Assembly (NCBI GenBank): GCA_036245805.1
Contig: BTRK01000001.1
Location: 12,276,001 to 12,340,000 of the forward strand
Source of the DNA: Pristionchus mayeri
Lineage: Eukaryota; Nematoda; Chromadorea; Rhabditida; Neodiplogasteridae
Length of the DNA stretch: 64,000 nt
Reading direction: 5' to 3'
The stretch's first letter is position 1. Each line of letters opens with the position of its first letter. A program made the translations under genes and the position numbers. The notes below the pieces were generated by a model that saw only the letters and a program-made list of their open reading frames with translations, had not been told where the DNA came from and ran no database searches. Below are positions 29,501 through 42,100 of the stretch, piece after piece.

Positions 29501-32500
29501 TTTCTGCACTAAGGCCAATTCCCACCCCTACATGACTCGGCTCAATTTTTTTCCTGAAAGAATAATGTACGTAGATTCTGAAAATGATGCCCGTTTACAC
29601 GAAAAGGTGGGGTCCGCGAGCCGCTAGAATTTATTTTCCCATTTCAAAATTATTTTGTTGATTATTTTCAATATGAAGTTGTCGTCCATGCAACTTCACT
29701 TCAACATAAAAGTTGCTTGAAATAATTTTCCAAACATTTTGAGCCCAAAGGAGGCATTCTAGCTCATCGGGGAGCTGATCTATGGTATAGCCGGACCTGG
29801 AATCGGAAAATACCTAAAAGCCGGTTTTGAGAAAAACGGTCAACGTCAAAAGTTTTCTTGTCCCTAATATACTCTAACATAATTATCTCGAGAATTGTAC
29901 TGAAAGTTGGGGCTCCTGGTGCCGGGGTGTCATGCAATCTCTCAGAAGATGCGTGATATATGTCAAAGCAATAATGATAATATCAATAATAACAGAGCAA
30001 TTCACTAATTCGGGCGGTCATCGTCGGATGATAACCTTCCTGAGAATAACCAAAAATTGGACCGTTCTGCAGAACGTTCACAGGCGCATTTTTGAAACTG
30101 AGCTCACTATGAACATACTAGGGAAGGACACAACTGTTCGTTATCATCAGGACTGTTATCATCCGACGGTGATTGTCCGAGCTCGTACCCGAACAAATAT
30201 TCAATTACCATCGCCCTGAATCGCTTCCATAGAATGCGAGCCGCTGTAGCCAAAGTCAACCGTAACGATGGGAGCCATGATGACTGGTCGAGACTGCTCG
30301 ACGTTGTATTGGGATCTGGATGAGATTTTTAGAATATTGTGAATATTTTAAAAGGAAAAGGTGTATCGAAGAAGGCAAGGCGAGTTTCACGTTCACATTT
30401 GAAGTGAATAGTTGATTGTGGGGGCATTATGTCGGATGAGAACTATGACGTCATGTCCCCTTTGATATATAAAAGGCTCATCACGTCATAATTCTGATCC
30501 CATGTAGATCTCTCACCTTCCCTCGAACACCGGTCTGCACCGGGTATCCCCTACCGAGTCATATCCCGTCGTGTAGATCTTCGGATATCCTGACTGAAAA
30601 CCATTTTACAGTGATTTCCACATCATTATCTCTATATTTTAGTCAAAAACGGGATCGCAAATGCAAATGAGGTTCTCAGATCGAATCCCTGATATCAAAA
30701 ATGTATCTATTGGCGATTGCCTCACCGGGAATGTTCCGGAGAACGAGTGGTACTCAAGCACATTGAAGCTCGAAATGATCGTCGCATATCTGCCAGATCC
30801 CACGAACTTGATGCTAGTCGTTCCCTCAGTAGCGCCTATGGAGAGTCCGTAGTTGGCTGGAAATATAATATTTACTTACGATGACAAAACGAGAGTGAGA
30901 AGTGTGATGCTTGAGGTGATAGTTGGCCTGCGATATTCGCACTCTTTTAATGTGTTTATTTGCCTAGCTTGGTCACTCCTCCTAGTCTCAAAAGAGAACA
31001 AGACAGGCGTCATGTAGTTGACCATAATTTCCGGGAATTTATAAATCGAATATGTTATTGTTCCTTTCATTCTACCCACAGATTCGACTTTCGAGTGAGC
31101 ATAAGCATAAGATACCTCTGCCTTGGTTGGCTGGAAATAACCCAATTGTACAAGATACCTCGTATTTCTGTGGTTATTTATTTTTGTTTCAAGCCAAGCT
31201 AAAGCGGTTACATTTCTCGAAATATAAAGGTTTCAGATGAGCACAATGAAGCCATGCCGCCGTGAAACATCACACACGACATGACGTCATAATTCTCTTC
31301 CGACCTAGCGCCGGTTATCGATATCATTGACTCACGCGCTTTGGTGCTCACTGCCCACAGTACAAAGTTGGTGAAGGATCCTTCGGCTTGAACTTTGTAA
31401 TTTTTTCCGGCCTGAAATTATCGACTTCATATAAAAATACGATCAAATAATTGAATGTACGCACCGGAAGCTCAAGCCCGGCAGGATTGTACGGCTTTTC
31501 GCCGGAAATTTCGGTGAAACTGAAAGAAAGATAAATTGCAGATCCTCTACAGAGAGTTGATTGCATCCAAAAAAACAAATTGTTGGAAACAAGCTCTGTA
31601 GAGATATACGTTCGGATGATCCGAGAGCATGACACTTTCAGTGAACCGCCGCATCCAGTAATTGGAATTTTTCAAAAACATGTAAATTCCTAAATTTCGC
31701 CCTCTACTGTCGCACCAAGCCAACATTCGCCCCCTCATTAGGATGGATGAAAATCGTCGGATGAGAAACAATAAAAGTACACTTCCGTAGTATTTTTTGA
31801 CAGTTTTGACAGTGTGGGAATCTTATATGGAAATAATGGAGAAGGAGCAATGTTCTGGCTCTCTTCAGTTTGCACGCTCTCTCGTCTCTCTGAATGGCGA
31901 GATAGCGTGCAAACTGAAGAGAGTCAGACGATTGCTCGGAGAAGGATACAATTGTTGGTTCTCATCCAATGGCTTCATTATGTTTACCCTCTCCTTGATA
32001 AGACTGAATACATCCAGATATGCAAAGTTCGTATTATCGATTAGTAGGTCATTACAACTTTTGAAAACGGTTTCCAGCACTCCTCATCAGTACCTATCTA
32101 CTCCCAGAAGGGCTATTTGAGATATATTTCCATAACGCCAGACCAGTCCCTAATGAATGTGGGCCAGAGAGCGTTTGAAGCAAGATACCACGCACCGACT
32201 TGCCATCACTAATGGGCACTAGGTCGGATGATTACCTACTGGATAATAGCCAAATAATGAACCCTTCTGTAGAACTTTCATAGACTCATTTTTTGACACT
32301 TGGGATCCTAGTGAAAACGTCCTACAGAAGGATGCATTTTTGGTTATCATATAGTAGATTATCATCCGACGGTGATCATCCGACCTAGTACCATCACTTA
32401 TGCTCACTTCGCAATGAAATTTCCGTTCTGCGTAATTGTCAGGTTGTCATTCCATCCGTCAACGTACACCTTGCAGCCATCATCACATGTGAAGGCAGCC

Positions 32501-32859
32501 TGAATTTACTCTTTTGAATTGCTCATTTTCAAAGTCACAAAACAGGCGCATCACTAGCTATTATCACAGTTGAATGCGGCCTTCTATGCTTAGCTCGTGC
32601 TGAAGAAGAAAAAAAGGAAAAAAAAAACTCGTGAGTCAGTGTGCTTTCCGGAAGCGCTCAACTGGTTGGGTACCACAATACTTACCACATTGTTCACGAT
32701 ATCGTTGGCCTGTAGCACCTCGGAGGTTGGAAACGTGACTCGGGCTTCTGAACCACGCAACTTTCAAACCAAAAGTTATTGTCAGGTGCAATTTCCAGGG
32801 AAAACATACGTACCAGTAACTGCAAAAAGAGCGAGAATTAAAGCGATGGGTGCACTCAT
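26551..32859 (-). CDS. Paralogue D: secreted, probably GPI-anchored family protein, 367 aa
   Basis: Exons: 32814-32859, 32686-32747, 32408-32499, 31465-31519, 31336-31411, 30726-30856, 30517-30593, 30209-30315, 27923-27976, 27624-27711, 27172-27249 and 26551-26788. Total 1104 nt in one open frame, with the same phases as B and C. Signal peptide MSAPIALILALFAVT; blocks EARVTFPTSEVLQAND, a cysteine pair in CDDGCKVYVDGW, FTEISGEKPYNPAGL, YPKIYTTGYDSVGDTRC, VTVDFGYSGSHS and VYMSPGYVGCTS. The C-terminal segment TSSGSALVYFASLIGV plus tail suits GPI anchoring. The 2.2-kb intron 8 is filled by a 1.9-kb palindrome and a MITE, and the 0.9-kb intron 4 by a hairpin MITE and a MITE of family 2. The exons are unharmed. 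Confidence 0.87.
26973..27142. repeat. MITE family 2, intron 11 of gene D
   Basis: Ends AGGTAGGATGATCACCTACT and GGTGATCATCTGACATAG. The interior halves pair loosely around GGACCCTTCTATAGAAC. Confidence 0.7.
27496..27592. repeat. Hairpin MITE (family 1 variant), intron 10 of gene D
   Basis: CTTTCTCCATATCACACTCT pairs with GAGCGTGTGGTTTGGAGAGA; ends in GTCAGACGATTCCTC as other variant copies. Confidence 0.65.
28075..29958. mobile_element. 1.9-kb palindrome (fold-back family TATCACG), intron 8 of gene D
   Basis: Arms of about 870-900 bp around a spacer near 28950-29055. Termini are TATCACGCGCCTTCTGAGAG and its near reverse complement at 29930-29958. Arms contain AAACCGGCTTTTAGGTATTT and GGGCTCAAAATGTTCGGAAA, which are shared with palindromes at 38678 and 53966. 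The same 69-codon frame appears in both arms (28574-28783 and 29255-29464) and is probably not a gene. No transposase. Confidence 0.85.
30011..30190. repeat. MITE family 2, intron 8 of gene D
   Basis: GGTCATCGTCGGATGATAAC at the left answers ATCATCCGACGGTGATTGTC at the right. Confidence 0.65.
31845..31937. repeat. Hairpin MITE (family 1 variant), intron 4 of gene D
   Basis: CTCTTCAGTTTGCACGCTCT and its reverse complement enclose a short loop; ends GAGCAATGTTCTGGCTCT / GAGTCAGACGATTGCTC. Confidence 0.85.
32215..32392. repeat. MITE family 2 (best-preserved copy), intron 3 of gene D, just upstream of the donor side
   Basis: Terminal inverted repeats GGCACTAGGTCGGATGATTA and the complement ending ATCCGACCTAGTACC. 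About 178 bp. It lies between exon 3 (32408) and exon 4. Confidence 0.8.
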
Positions 32860-32990
32860 GTCTGCGGCGAGAAAAGATATGACGAGCGGAGCAAAAGCCG
32901 ACGTGTTTTATTGCGTACCATTTTTATCACAGCGCACCTTATCAGCGTTCAACCTGCACAAGTCGTAATTTTGAGATCAAGCGCACTGTT
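32860..32990 (-). promoter_or_regulatory. Promoter-like block of gene D
   Basis: Directly upstream of the ATG, similar to the block before gene C. It also contains CTGATAAG on the coding strand (32938-32945), a GATA-type site. Confidence 0.5.
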
Positions 32991-33100
32991 GAGTCAGTTT
33001 TATTCAGGTTAGTCATTGATATCTTCCCATGACACTCCAAAAGCTTTCACTATCCCTCATTTATACCGAATGCTTAATGTTGGCCTGGCAAAGGCCGAAG

Positions 33101-33193
33101 GATCAATCGTCTGACTTTCTTCAGTTTGCACGCTCTCTCGCAGATCAGAGAGACGAGAGAGCGTGCAAACTGAAGCGAGTCAGACGATTGCTC
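33101..33193. repeat. Hairpin MITE (family 1 variant)
   Basis: Ends GATCAATCGTCTGACTTTCT and AGTCAGACGATTGCTC; CAGTTTGCACGCTCTCTCG and complement form the stem. Confidence 0.85.
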
Positions 33194-33207
33194 TGCCGAA
33201 TATACCC

Positions 33208-35371
33208 TTGTTGATGCCGATGACACGAAGATAGTGTGGAGATACAGATCAGTTTCTTGATTTTTCGAAAAGCTGTAGTATCACAAAAATGAGTCGAAAA
33301 ACTAAATGAAAGTTGATTCCAATTGATCCAAAATTTATTCAGGATAATTTCCCTTTTACGCGACCAAAAATATTCACATTAGTCCTGTTATTCAAAACTC
33401 TTGATGAAGAGTCTGCAATTTTTTACGTTGTATTGTTTAGGTTAAAATGAGAGAGCGGAGCGAATGAGGAGGGTCCCTCTTTTATTCCCACACTTTCTCA
33501 TGTTACAATGAACTCCATTTAGTGTGGCGGCTGAATGTTATCCTACTTTCGTAGTTCTCATTGTAATTATGCATCTTCAACCTCTTCATCTCCGCACTTT
33601 ATACATGAAGATTTACTGCTTGCTTAACAGAACAAACAATTCAATTGGAAACTACTTTTGAATTATCGATGATAAAACTATCAGAACCGTTGGTTCTGAC
33701 CTTTGAAACTAGGCTTTTCATTACACTGATTACTGCGCGATCCAGTTTGCTCTGCTCTCTGATCTCTCCTTGTCATCTATCTGATTTTCTTATCATTTCC
33801 TTTCGCACCTCCTACGTTGAGCGACGTTATGTTCGTGACACGTCTGGGCATTTTCACGGTCGAAATCCTAGCAGGGAAGCAATAAAACTCCTACCACTTG
33901 TAAAACGCATTAAACCTGAACTCATCATTCCTACGATTTAATGAGGTAATGCCCTAACAGCACCACTAAATCGCTTCAACTTTCAAAACGTCTCTGTCTC
34001 CGTAACAGTCACATCGCCGTTGAATTTGTCAGCCCATCCAACTGATAGAAGGGATGGGCTCAAATGTCACTATGGTGCTACATACCACATAGAAACATTT
34101 GAGCCCATCCCTTCTATCAGTTGGATGGGCTGACAAATTGGGAAAAGCGTGGTTAGTATGCGTCATTGGAGCCCTGATAAGAGGTTAAGGGGGAAATCTT
34201 GATCTTTTGATAGAGCTTGTGTGATTTTCATGTCAACGCTTTCTATTTCCGCTCACACTCGCACATTTACAGGCACACATTCGCAAGCTCTCAGAACCCG
34301 TTCCGGAATGGAAATGTTTGCGCGTCTGCCTTGCAATTTCGCAAGCTTGTACCTCATCGTATGATTGCTGATTCTTGGTGTAATTATTGCACAGGTTTCT
34401 GAAATATTTTCCTGTTATTCGAATTTCTGAAATGTTTAGGGGTCAGCAGCTGTGATGTCAAGTTTCGTGCTTATTAGGCCCATAATGACTCGACCAACCA
34501 AGACCAACCTATGAGCTTCTAACAATGAATTTGAAATATTTGAAAGATTGCGCGACTTTCCCTCCCATCACTGTTACGGAGACAGAGACGTTTTGAAAGT
34601 TGAAGCGATTTAGTGGTGCTGTTAGGGCATTACCTCATTAAATCGTAGGAATGATGAGTTCAGGTTTAATGCGTTTTACAAGTGGTAGGAGTTTTATTGC
34701 TTCCCTGCTAGGATTTCGACCGTGAAAATGCCCAGACGTGTCACGAACATAACGTCGCTCAACGTAGGAGGTGCGAAAGGAAATGATAAGAAAATCAGAT
34801 AAATGACAAGGAGAGATCAGAGAGCAGAGCAAACTGGATCGCGCAGTAATCAGTGTAATGAAAAGCCTAGTTTCAAAGGTCAGAACCAACGGTTCTGATA
34901 GTTTTATCATCGATAATTCAAAAGTAGTTTCCAATTGAATTGTTTGTTCTGTTAAGCAAGCAGTAAATCTTCATGTATAAAGTGCGGAGATGAAGAGGTT
35001 GAAGATGCATAATTACAATGAGAACTACGAAAGTAGGATAACATTCAGCCGCCACACTAAATGGAGTTCATTGTAACATGAGAAAGTGTGGGAATAAAAG
35101 AGGGACCCTCCTCATTCGCTCCGCTCTCTCATTTTAACCTAAACAATACAACGTAAAAAATTGCAGACTCTTCATCAAGAGTTTTGAATAACAGGACTAA
35201 TGTGAATATTTTTGGTCGCGTAAAAGGGAAATTATCCTGAATAAATTTTGGATCAATTGGAATCAACTTTCATTTAGTTTTTCGACTCATTTTTGTGACA
35301 CTACAGCTTTTCGAAAAATCAAGAAACTGATTTGTATCTCCACACTATCTTCGTGTCATCGGCATCAACAA
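33208..35371. mobile_element. 2.2-kb palindrome between genes D and E, with a nested hairpin
   Basis: Arms 33208-34012 and 34568-35371 are almost identical (ends TTGTTGATGCCGATGACACG and complement). The 555-bp middle contains its own hairpin (about 34025-34137; TTTGTCAGCCCATCCAACTG paired with its complement) plus about 430 bp of unpaired sequence. Each arm carries a 98-codon frame (33645-33941 plus and 34638-34934 minus) with identical translation. Part of the arm (GTTGATTCCAATTGATCCAA... TTTACGCG) resembles the small palindrome at 49984. No transposase seen. Confidence 0.85.
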
Positions 35372-36167
35372 TATGAATCAATCAAAAACGCCTTGGCGGG
35401 GTGAACGATTCAAAATCTGAATTCAGTTCCAATATTGTAAAAAAATATAAAATTGGTTGGAATTGTAAAAAATTTGTGAAAAAAGTACCATGAGATACTC
35501 TTTCGTTCGTGTGTGAGATATGTGCTTTTCGGAACAAGCGGTTGTATCAATCCTGGTATTGTATGTTCGGTAACGATGATTCAGCGCACGCCTTAGCACA
35601 GTGATTCCAAATCTGTGTAGCCTCAAAGATTTAATTAAAACTGTAATACGCAAGAGAATTATTCAACCTTTTCTGTGACTCTGGCCTTAGACCGGGGAAT
35701 TGATGGGGTTGCCTGATTAAATGTTGTTTAATGAAAGCACGAGCTAATACAAGGTGTGCGAAATTTGTGCTTTCCGGATGGGGCGGTTTTCAGCGCCTTT
35801 TCTCGACTATCGCTATCATTCTCACTAAGATAGCACGCCCCCTAGCATGGGCGCGCCATAAATGCAATATAAAGATAGCAGGTCGAAGACCGATACCATT
35901 ATGAAAGAATGAATGCATTTATCAGTATCGCTTTCGCCAATCTTCATTATCGATACTCCACCAGTTCGAACCAATCAATCGTTTCAAGTCACGCCATCGT
36001 TCCTTCGGTCTTCCTTGTCCTCTTGTCATACCATTATATCCTGTTCCATCCAATCCATCTCTAAATCTATATGTGGATATTCCATTGGATTCATGTCACG
36101 TTCATTTGTGGCCTAAATAGTTGTATATGGACTCAATGTAAATTTGTATTTGTATTCTGCAGCAAAG
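35372..36167. other. Upstream region of gene E
   Basis: No gene seen. TATAAAG at 35868-35874. A strong acceptor-like sequence TTGTATTCTGCAG ends at 36162, five bases before gene E's ATG, and could be a spliced-leader trans-splice site. Confidence 0.5.
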
Positions 36168-39100
36168 ATGCTCTCTGGAATATCGCTCGTCCTTCTCCTT
36201 TCACTCTCTACTCTCGATGCTAGGGTGACATTCGAACACGCACAAGTAATGGACAGCGTGGATCTCAGAGGAACGAATAAGGTAGGCTATCTGCATATCC
36301 GTCGTATATTTGGGGATATGATTAGCGTGGGGAAAACTGAATGATTTTTGTTGCATAATTAGATAACACAATTCTGTGAGGACGAAAGCTGAACAGTTCG
36401 AATGATATATCAGCGGATAACATAATTGAGCACCACATTGCATTCATTCAGAGATGGGCTCGGTAAGAATATAGGGTCCTTTTGTTATGGCCGGACATCG
36501 ACCTCTTTCGATTTCGATCAGAATTTATTTCTGTATACCCTCATGGGTGATCATCATCAAATGGGTACTATATGAATCATGGTCTTGAAAAAAATTCTCA
36601 CGAGTACCCTCGACTTTATGCTCATTTTGTAGATCTCTTCAAACTGATCACTTTTCAAACTGATCACTTTGTGAAAAGTGATCAGTTAGAAGAACTCTAA
36701 AAAAATTAGTATAAAGTCGAGGGTAATTCTACAAAATTAGTATAAAGTCGAGGGTAATGTGAAAATTTTTTTCGAAAGTTTATTTTCAGGCCTGATTATC
36801 TCAAAGCATGGCTATGCCGATTTTTTTCGAAATATGTTTATTCGATACTGAATTTCGAGCTCTACAAAGCTGTCTATTCGACGGGTAGCGCTTTATTTGT
36901 TTTAAAATTTAAAATAATTAAAAACTAAAATTTCCGCATTGAAAAATCAGTTTGCGATTGGATTCTAGCACCAAAATATAACGCGTTTTTATTGCCTAGG
37001 ATAGTATGTTATTAAACCACACTAACCTCGGAACTACAGTCACATTCGCTGTAGCCGTCCTGCAAAAACGGGGTCTAAAATTCTGAACTCTGCTTCCAGA
37101 GTAGTTAGAGACCCGTTCAATGCGTCAAAATGATCGCCATCGTTAATGCAGATGATTCTGAGAATATGAAAACCCTTATAATTTGCCCTCAGGGTTTTCG
37201 TCAGCACTATGGAGTCCCCGATCCGCTATTTTCGTCAGCACTCAATCTCCAACTTTACCCAAAGTTAATAAAACATTTCAAAAAGTTGGAAATCAGTTCT
37301 CCAGAACATGATGGACTTGTACACACAATAACAAATGGTTTCCATAACTTTTCCACAAACTTTTTTTCGGAGGGCCATGTACTCAGGGCCACGGTGCACC
37401 TCCGAAAGACGATCGCCGCGGCCAGGAAAGATATCCAAACACTCTAAAAAGTTGGAAATCATATATCTAGGACATTGTGAGCATGACTAAGCAAAAATCA
37501 GATTTTAATATGCATTTCCCGAAAAGTTATGAACCTCCAAAAAGTGCCCATGTGAAAAAGTGATTTTTTCATGCCCTGAGGGCAAATTATAAGGGTTTTC
37601 ATATTCTCAGAATCATCTGCATTAACGATGGCGATCATTTTGACGCTTTGAACGGGTCTCTAACTACTCTGGAAGCAGAGTTCAGAATTTTAGACCCCGT
37701 TTTTGCAGGACGGCTACAGCGAATGTGCGACTAAGCAGCAACTTCAAAAATTTATTCTGGTTAGGCCTCGGTCCTATCTCCAACGTCAGAAAGTGTGGCC
37801 AGCTGGAAAAAATCGATGTAAGAATAATGCATGTTTGAAAAAGTGAAATTCGATTTCGTCATCACTATGCGATCTTAAAAAAAATGTTTGTGGAACCGAA
37901 ATATGTGTATCGTAATCCTCGATGAATTTGCTACATATCTACAAAATTTCGGAATTAGATCTAATCTAGAACAAAAGTTATGGCAAAACTTCAACTCGTA
38001 CGGATACTTTCCGGCGCGACTGTACATACATCTCACCATTATTTTTTGCCGAATTTTGAATTCGCAAACTTTGCTTACCCGGCATTTCTATGTTTCAAGA
38101 CTATAAGTCATATAGTACCCCATTTGATGATGAGGACCTATGGGGGTATCCAGAAAAGATTCTGATCGAAATCGAATAGGTCGATTTCCGGCCTGTCCTG
38201 GAGTCTTACCGAGCCGGTCTCTTAACTATTGAATAATACTGCTGCAGCAGTTCGGGTTCTTCAAATTACAGGCGCGACTCGGGTGCATCTCTGGGTGCAA
38301 AGTGTACTCACCGACGAGAAATGAGAAGATCGTCATCGTTGATAACTTGGGCATGGAGCCGGACTTAAAGTGCGGTTTTTTTGCCTCCAATTACAGCTTG
38401 CGGTGTTTAAAAAAATTGTTTTGATGTTTATAATTTTATTTTTTTTAATTGTAAATATTAATTTAAAAATATTTCTCCAGCCTACTGATGATTGCTGAGA
38501 TGCCCTTTGGAGATTCACTCATTCTTCCGGTAAAGATGGCCGTCATATTTTTTATGTTCTTCGCTGAAACATTCGAGAAAATCCTAATTCCTCATCCACC
38601 TATCGACGTTCACGCTCAATGTTTTAAGGGATAATATCCGTACCTAGACGCGCCGTCGAATTTGTATATATCACGTGTATCACGAGTCAGTGGATGAAAA
38701 ATCTAACCCAAACCAACGCAAAGCCGGCTTTTAGAAATTTTCCGGTTTTGAATTTGGCTACAGTGTATTTCAGCTACCAGATGAGCTACAAAGCTGGCGT
38801 TGGTCTTAAAATGTGTGGAAAATTATTTCCAGAAACTTTTATGTCGAACACTTTTCTGTCGGGAGTGAAATACATTTATGAAAATCGAAAAACCGATTTT
38901 CACACAAGAAAATAAATATTTTCGATATCACGCAGGAATCTTTCAGTGGATTTTTTTCATAATTCGAAAGAAGAAGTCGACATGTATCTTAGGAAAAAAT
39001 ATAGAGAGATTTGAATATGTCTCCCAATTTTGGGTCGAACTGGGACATGTCGTGAAATCACAGACATTTGTGTCAGTATTCAATCTTAGAATAGTTTCAC

Positions 39101-42100
39101 AAATGAACAATCGACGTTTTGAGTCATTTTTGGAATGGTGAAGAACGATGGAGCTGCAAAACACAGATTTTGAGTTACTCTGAAAAATCACTTTTTCGGG
39201 AGTGCAAATTGCTAAGTTTGACCGTCCGAAACTTAGAAATCCCAATCCTGCGATTGCAATTTGAAGGCGTCATTTAAAGTAGGCACCGACATGAGTAAGA
39301 ATGTTGAATATAGTCCCGATATGAACACTACAATGTGCTGAATATATTGCTGGAATATGCGATTTCGCTATGCTCGAAAAATACAAAATCCAAAAAAACG
39401 AGTTTTTATGAGATATTCATTCAGATTTGCACTTGAAAAAAAATTTCTATGAGGAATAATCATAAACCACTGATCAAAGCAGCACATTTCTCAAATGAGG
39501 AAAACAGATGATCCTCTAAAGCACTCCTCCATCTGTTGTTAAAAATAGTGCCCATAGTAAGAGTTATTGTAGTTTACTGATTATTCTTCATACAAAAATT
39601 TTTACATGTCCCAGTTTTCCATGTCCAAAATTGGGAGACATATATACCCTTCAAATCTCTCTATATTTTTTTCTAAGATACATGTCGACTTCTTCTTTCG
39701 AATTATGAAAAAAAATCCACTGAAAGATTCCTGCGTGATATCGCAAATATTTATTTTCTTGTGTGAAAATCGGTTTTTCGATTTTCATAAATGTATTTCA
39801 CTCCCGACAGAAAAGTGTTCGACATAAAAGTTTCTGGAAATAATTTTCCACACATTTTAAGACCAACGCCAGCTTTGTAGCTCATCTCGTAGCTGAAATA
39901 CACTATAGCCAAATTCAAAACCGGAAAATTCCTAAAAGCCGGCTTTTGGAACAACGACCTATATTTTTCGAAATATTCTCTCTAGGACAATATAACACTA
40001 TAATATTATCAATATCTGAGATTTTGAAAAATGTTCCCGGCTACCTCCACTGACTCGTGATATGATCCCTAAATCGAGCTATAGGTCGAATGCATAGCAT
40101 TGAAATTAATCATAAAGCGTACATCTTTTCAGCCTAGCCAACTTGGTTACAGCCTGCAGAACAAGGGCGTTCCCGATCCCTCATTCGTATTATATACAGT
40201 GGAGGAGGAATCTGGTAAGGGAAATAGTGATAATGATATCGGCGCATACTTTCGTCTCTGGTCGGTAGCGTTCGAGAAATGACACCATGGTCTCTTCATT
40301 CTTCACACTCTCTCATCCACCGATCGGTCGAGAGAGTGTGAAGAGACGGCGTCCCGAATTATGACTCTAGTCAATACATGATATTTGTCCTGAATCTGTG
40401 CCTACCAGATCAGATTGTGCCATGGGATCGAACTCCAGCCCTTTGGGTAGCTTAGTAGCGCTTCAAACCACAGCGCCACCAAAGATGCCCTCCTAAATTC
40501 CAGAAAACTACTTCACCCCGGTGGCCTACGTCGATGCTTCCTCAAATGTGACACTCGTTAACGGTGGCGGGTTCAGAATGATCACTGTGATGTCTCAGAG
40601 TGGCTCCATTCACTTTTCCGACTTCAAAGGCGACTTTGTGGTATAACTTTACATACATAAACAAATGTTCAGCGAGAAAATGATGCAAAATGTGATTCAA
40701 AAACATCATTCAAAACGCGATACAAAACAAGTGAATCAAATTGCTCAGGACGCTCTGCCATCCGTTTACGCAACCGGATTCGACTCGATCGCCACCGCTT
40801 CGCCTGTCTACACTGCAAGGTGAGAATGGATGATAATGAAGAAAATGGATGCTGTACGCAACGCTGTTAAATTAAAGTAAATTAGTAAATACGAGAGATC
40901 GATTTGAGTATATTAAAGCCCATGTTATGAGCTGCATTAATGGATTATCACCGTCGTATAATATCCTTTCTTCTGCAATATTTACGCATGACAAGAGTAT
41001 CTGTGCAAATATTGTGAAAACCATACAGAAGTGCAGTTTTGAGTTTTCATCCGGAAAGTTCATCAGCGCTAGTGCCTGAACAACGGGAGCACAATAGGGT
41101 GCTGATCTATAGTTTCTAAAATTTCTGCAATTACAAGATTATTATTAGTATTATTAGTACTGTTGTTCTTAGATCGGCGTCGCTCGCACTTGCCTCTGCT
41201 TTCTCCGTTTATTCCCCGATCGCCACAATTTCCTACAAGCGCAACAGCGATAAGTCGGTCATCGTATCAGGAGTCGGTGAGTTTGTGCTTTGAATCATCT
41301 GAATCACTGCAATATATTCTTTTTTGTATCATTTTGCAACGTCAATCACAACAAACTAGATGATCCGGATAATTGTTGCTACAAAATATCATGTTTTGTA
41401 TAACTTCCTGTGCACGCTTTCAGCTACACAGTCGTCCATGGGGCAAGACTCGAGCGCTGTGTACGTCTCGCCAGGTACGCAAACTTTAAGTAACTTTAAG
41501 TTTTCAAAAAAAAAACATTCATAGTAAGATATCTTAACCATTGCAAACATCTGCTGCATTTTCACTCATTTTCGCATTCAGCTGAACACGCATATTTATT
41601 TTTAAATTATTATTATTATTATTAGTATTATTTAAAATTGTTTATTATTATTGAAATTGTTTAATTATTATTATTATTATTATTATTATTTAAAATTGTT
41701 TATGTTCCAGGCTACGTCGGTTTTGGTGACTCGCTCTACTCGCTCGTTCCTTCCATCACGAGCATCGGCGCTATGGTGGTCGTGTCGCGCGCTGAGTAAG
41801 TCGATCAAATTTTGTAAAATTTTATATTTTTTAAATTTTTTTTTCAAAATTCAAGGAGATTCGTGGTAATTACGATGTTTTGCGAATACTGATGGCTATT
41901 GTATACCTGTGTTGTGCAAAAATTTTCCGATCTCCTCATTTTACATACTGTCTCGCCGCTCAGACAGTGCGAGAGAGTATGCAAAATGAATAGATCGCAC
42001 AATTTTTGCACACCCCAGTTATATACTTCCTAAGTTCAGAGGTCTCTCCGTCGCCGTCAACGGCAACTACGCCATCTCGTACCAGTCCGACTCCCTCGAC

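Noticed and set aside
37130..37447. 105-codon plus-strand frame in intron 1 of gene E
   Set aside because: It starts in a palindrome arm and ends in unpaired sequence, with no family resemblance.
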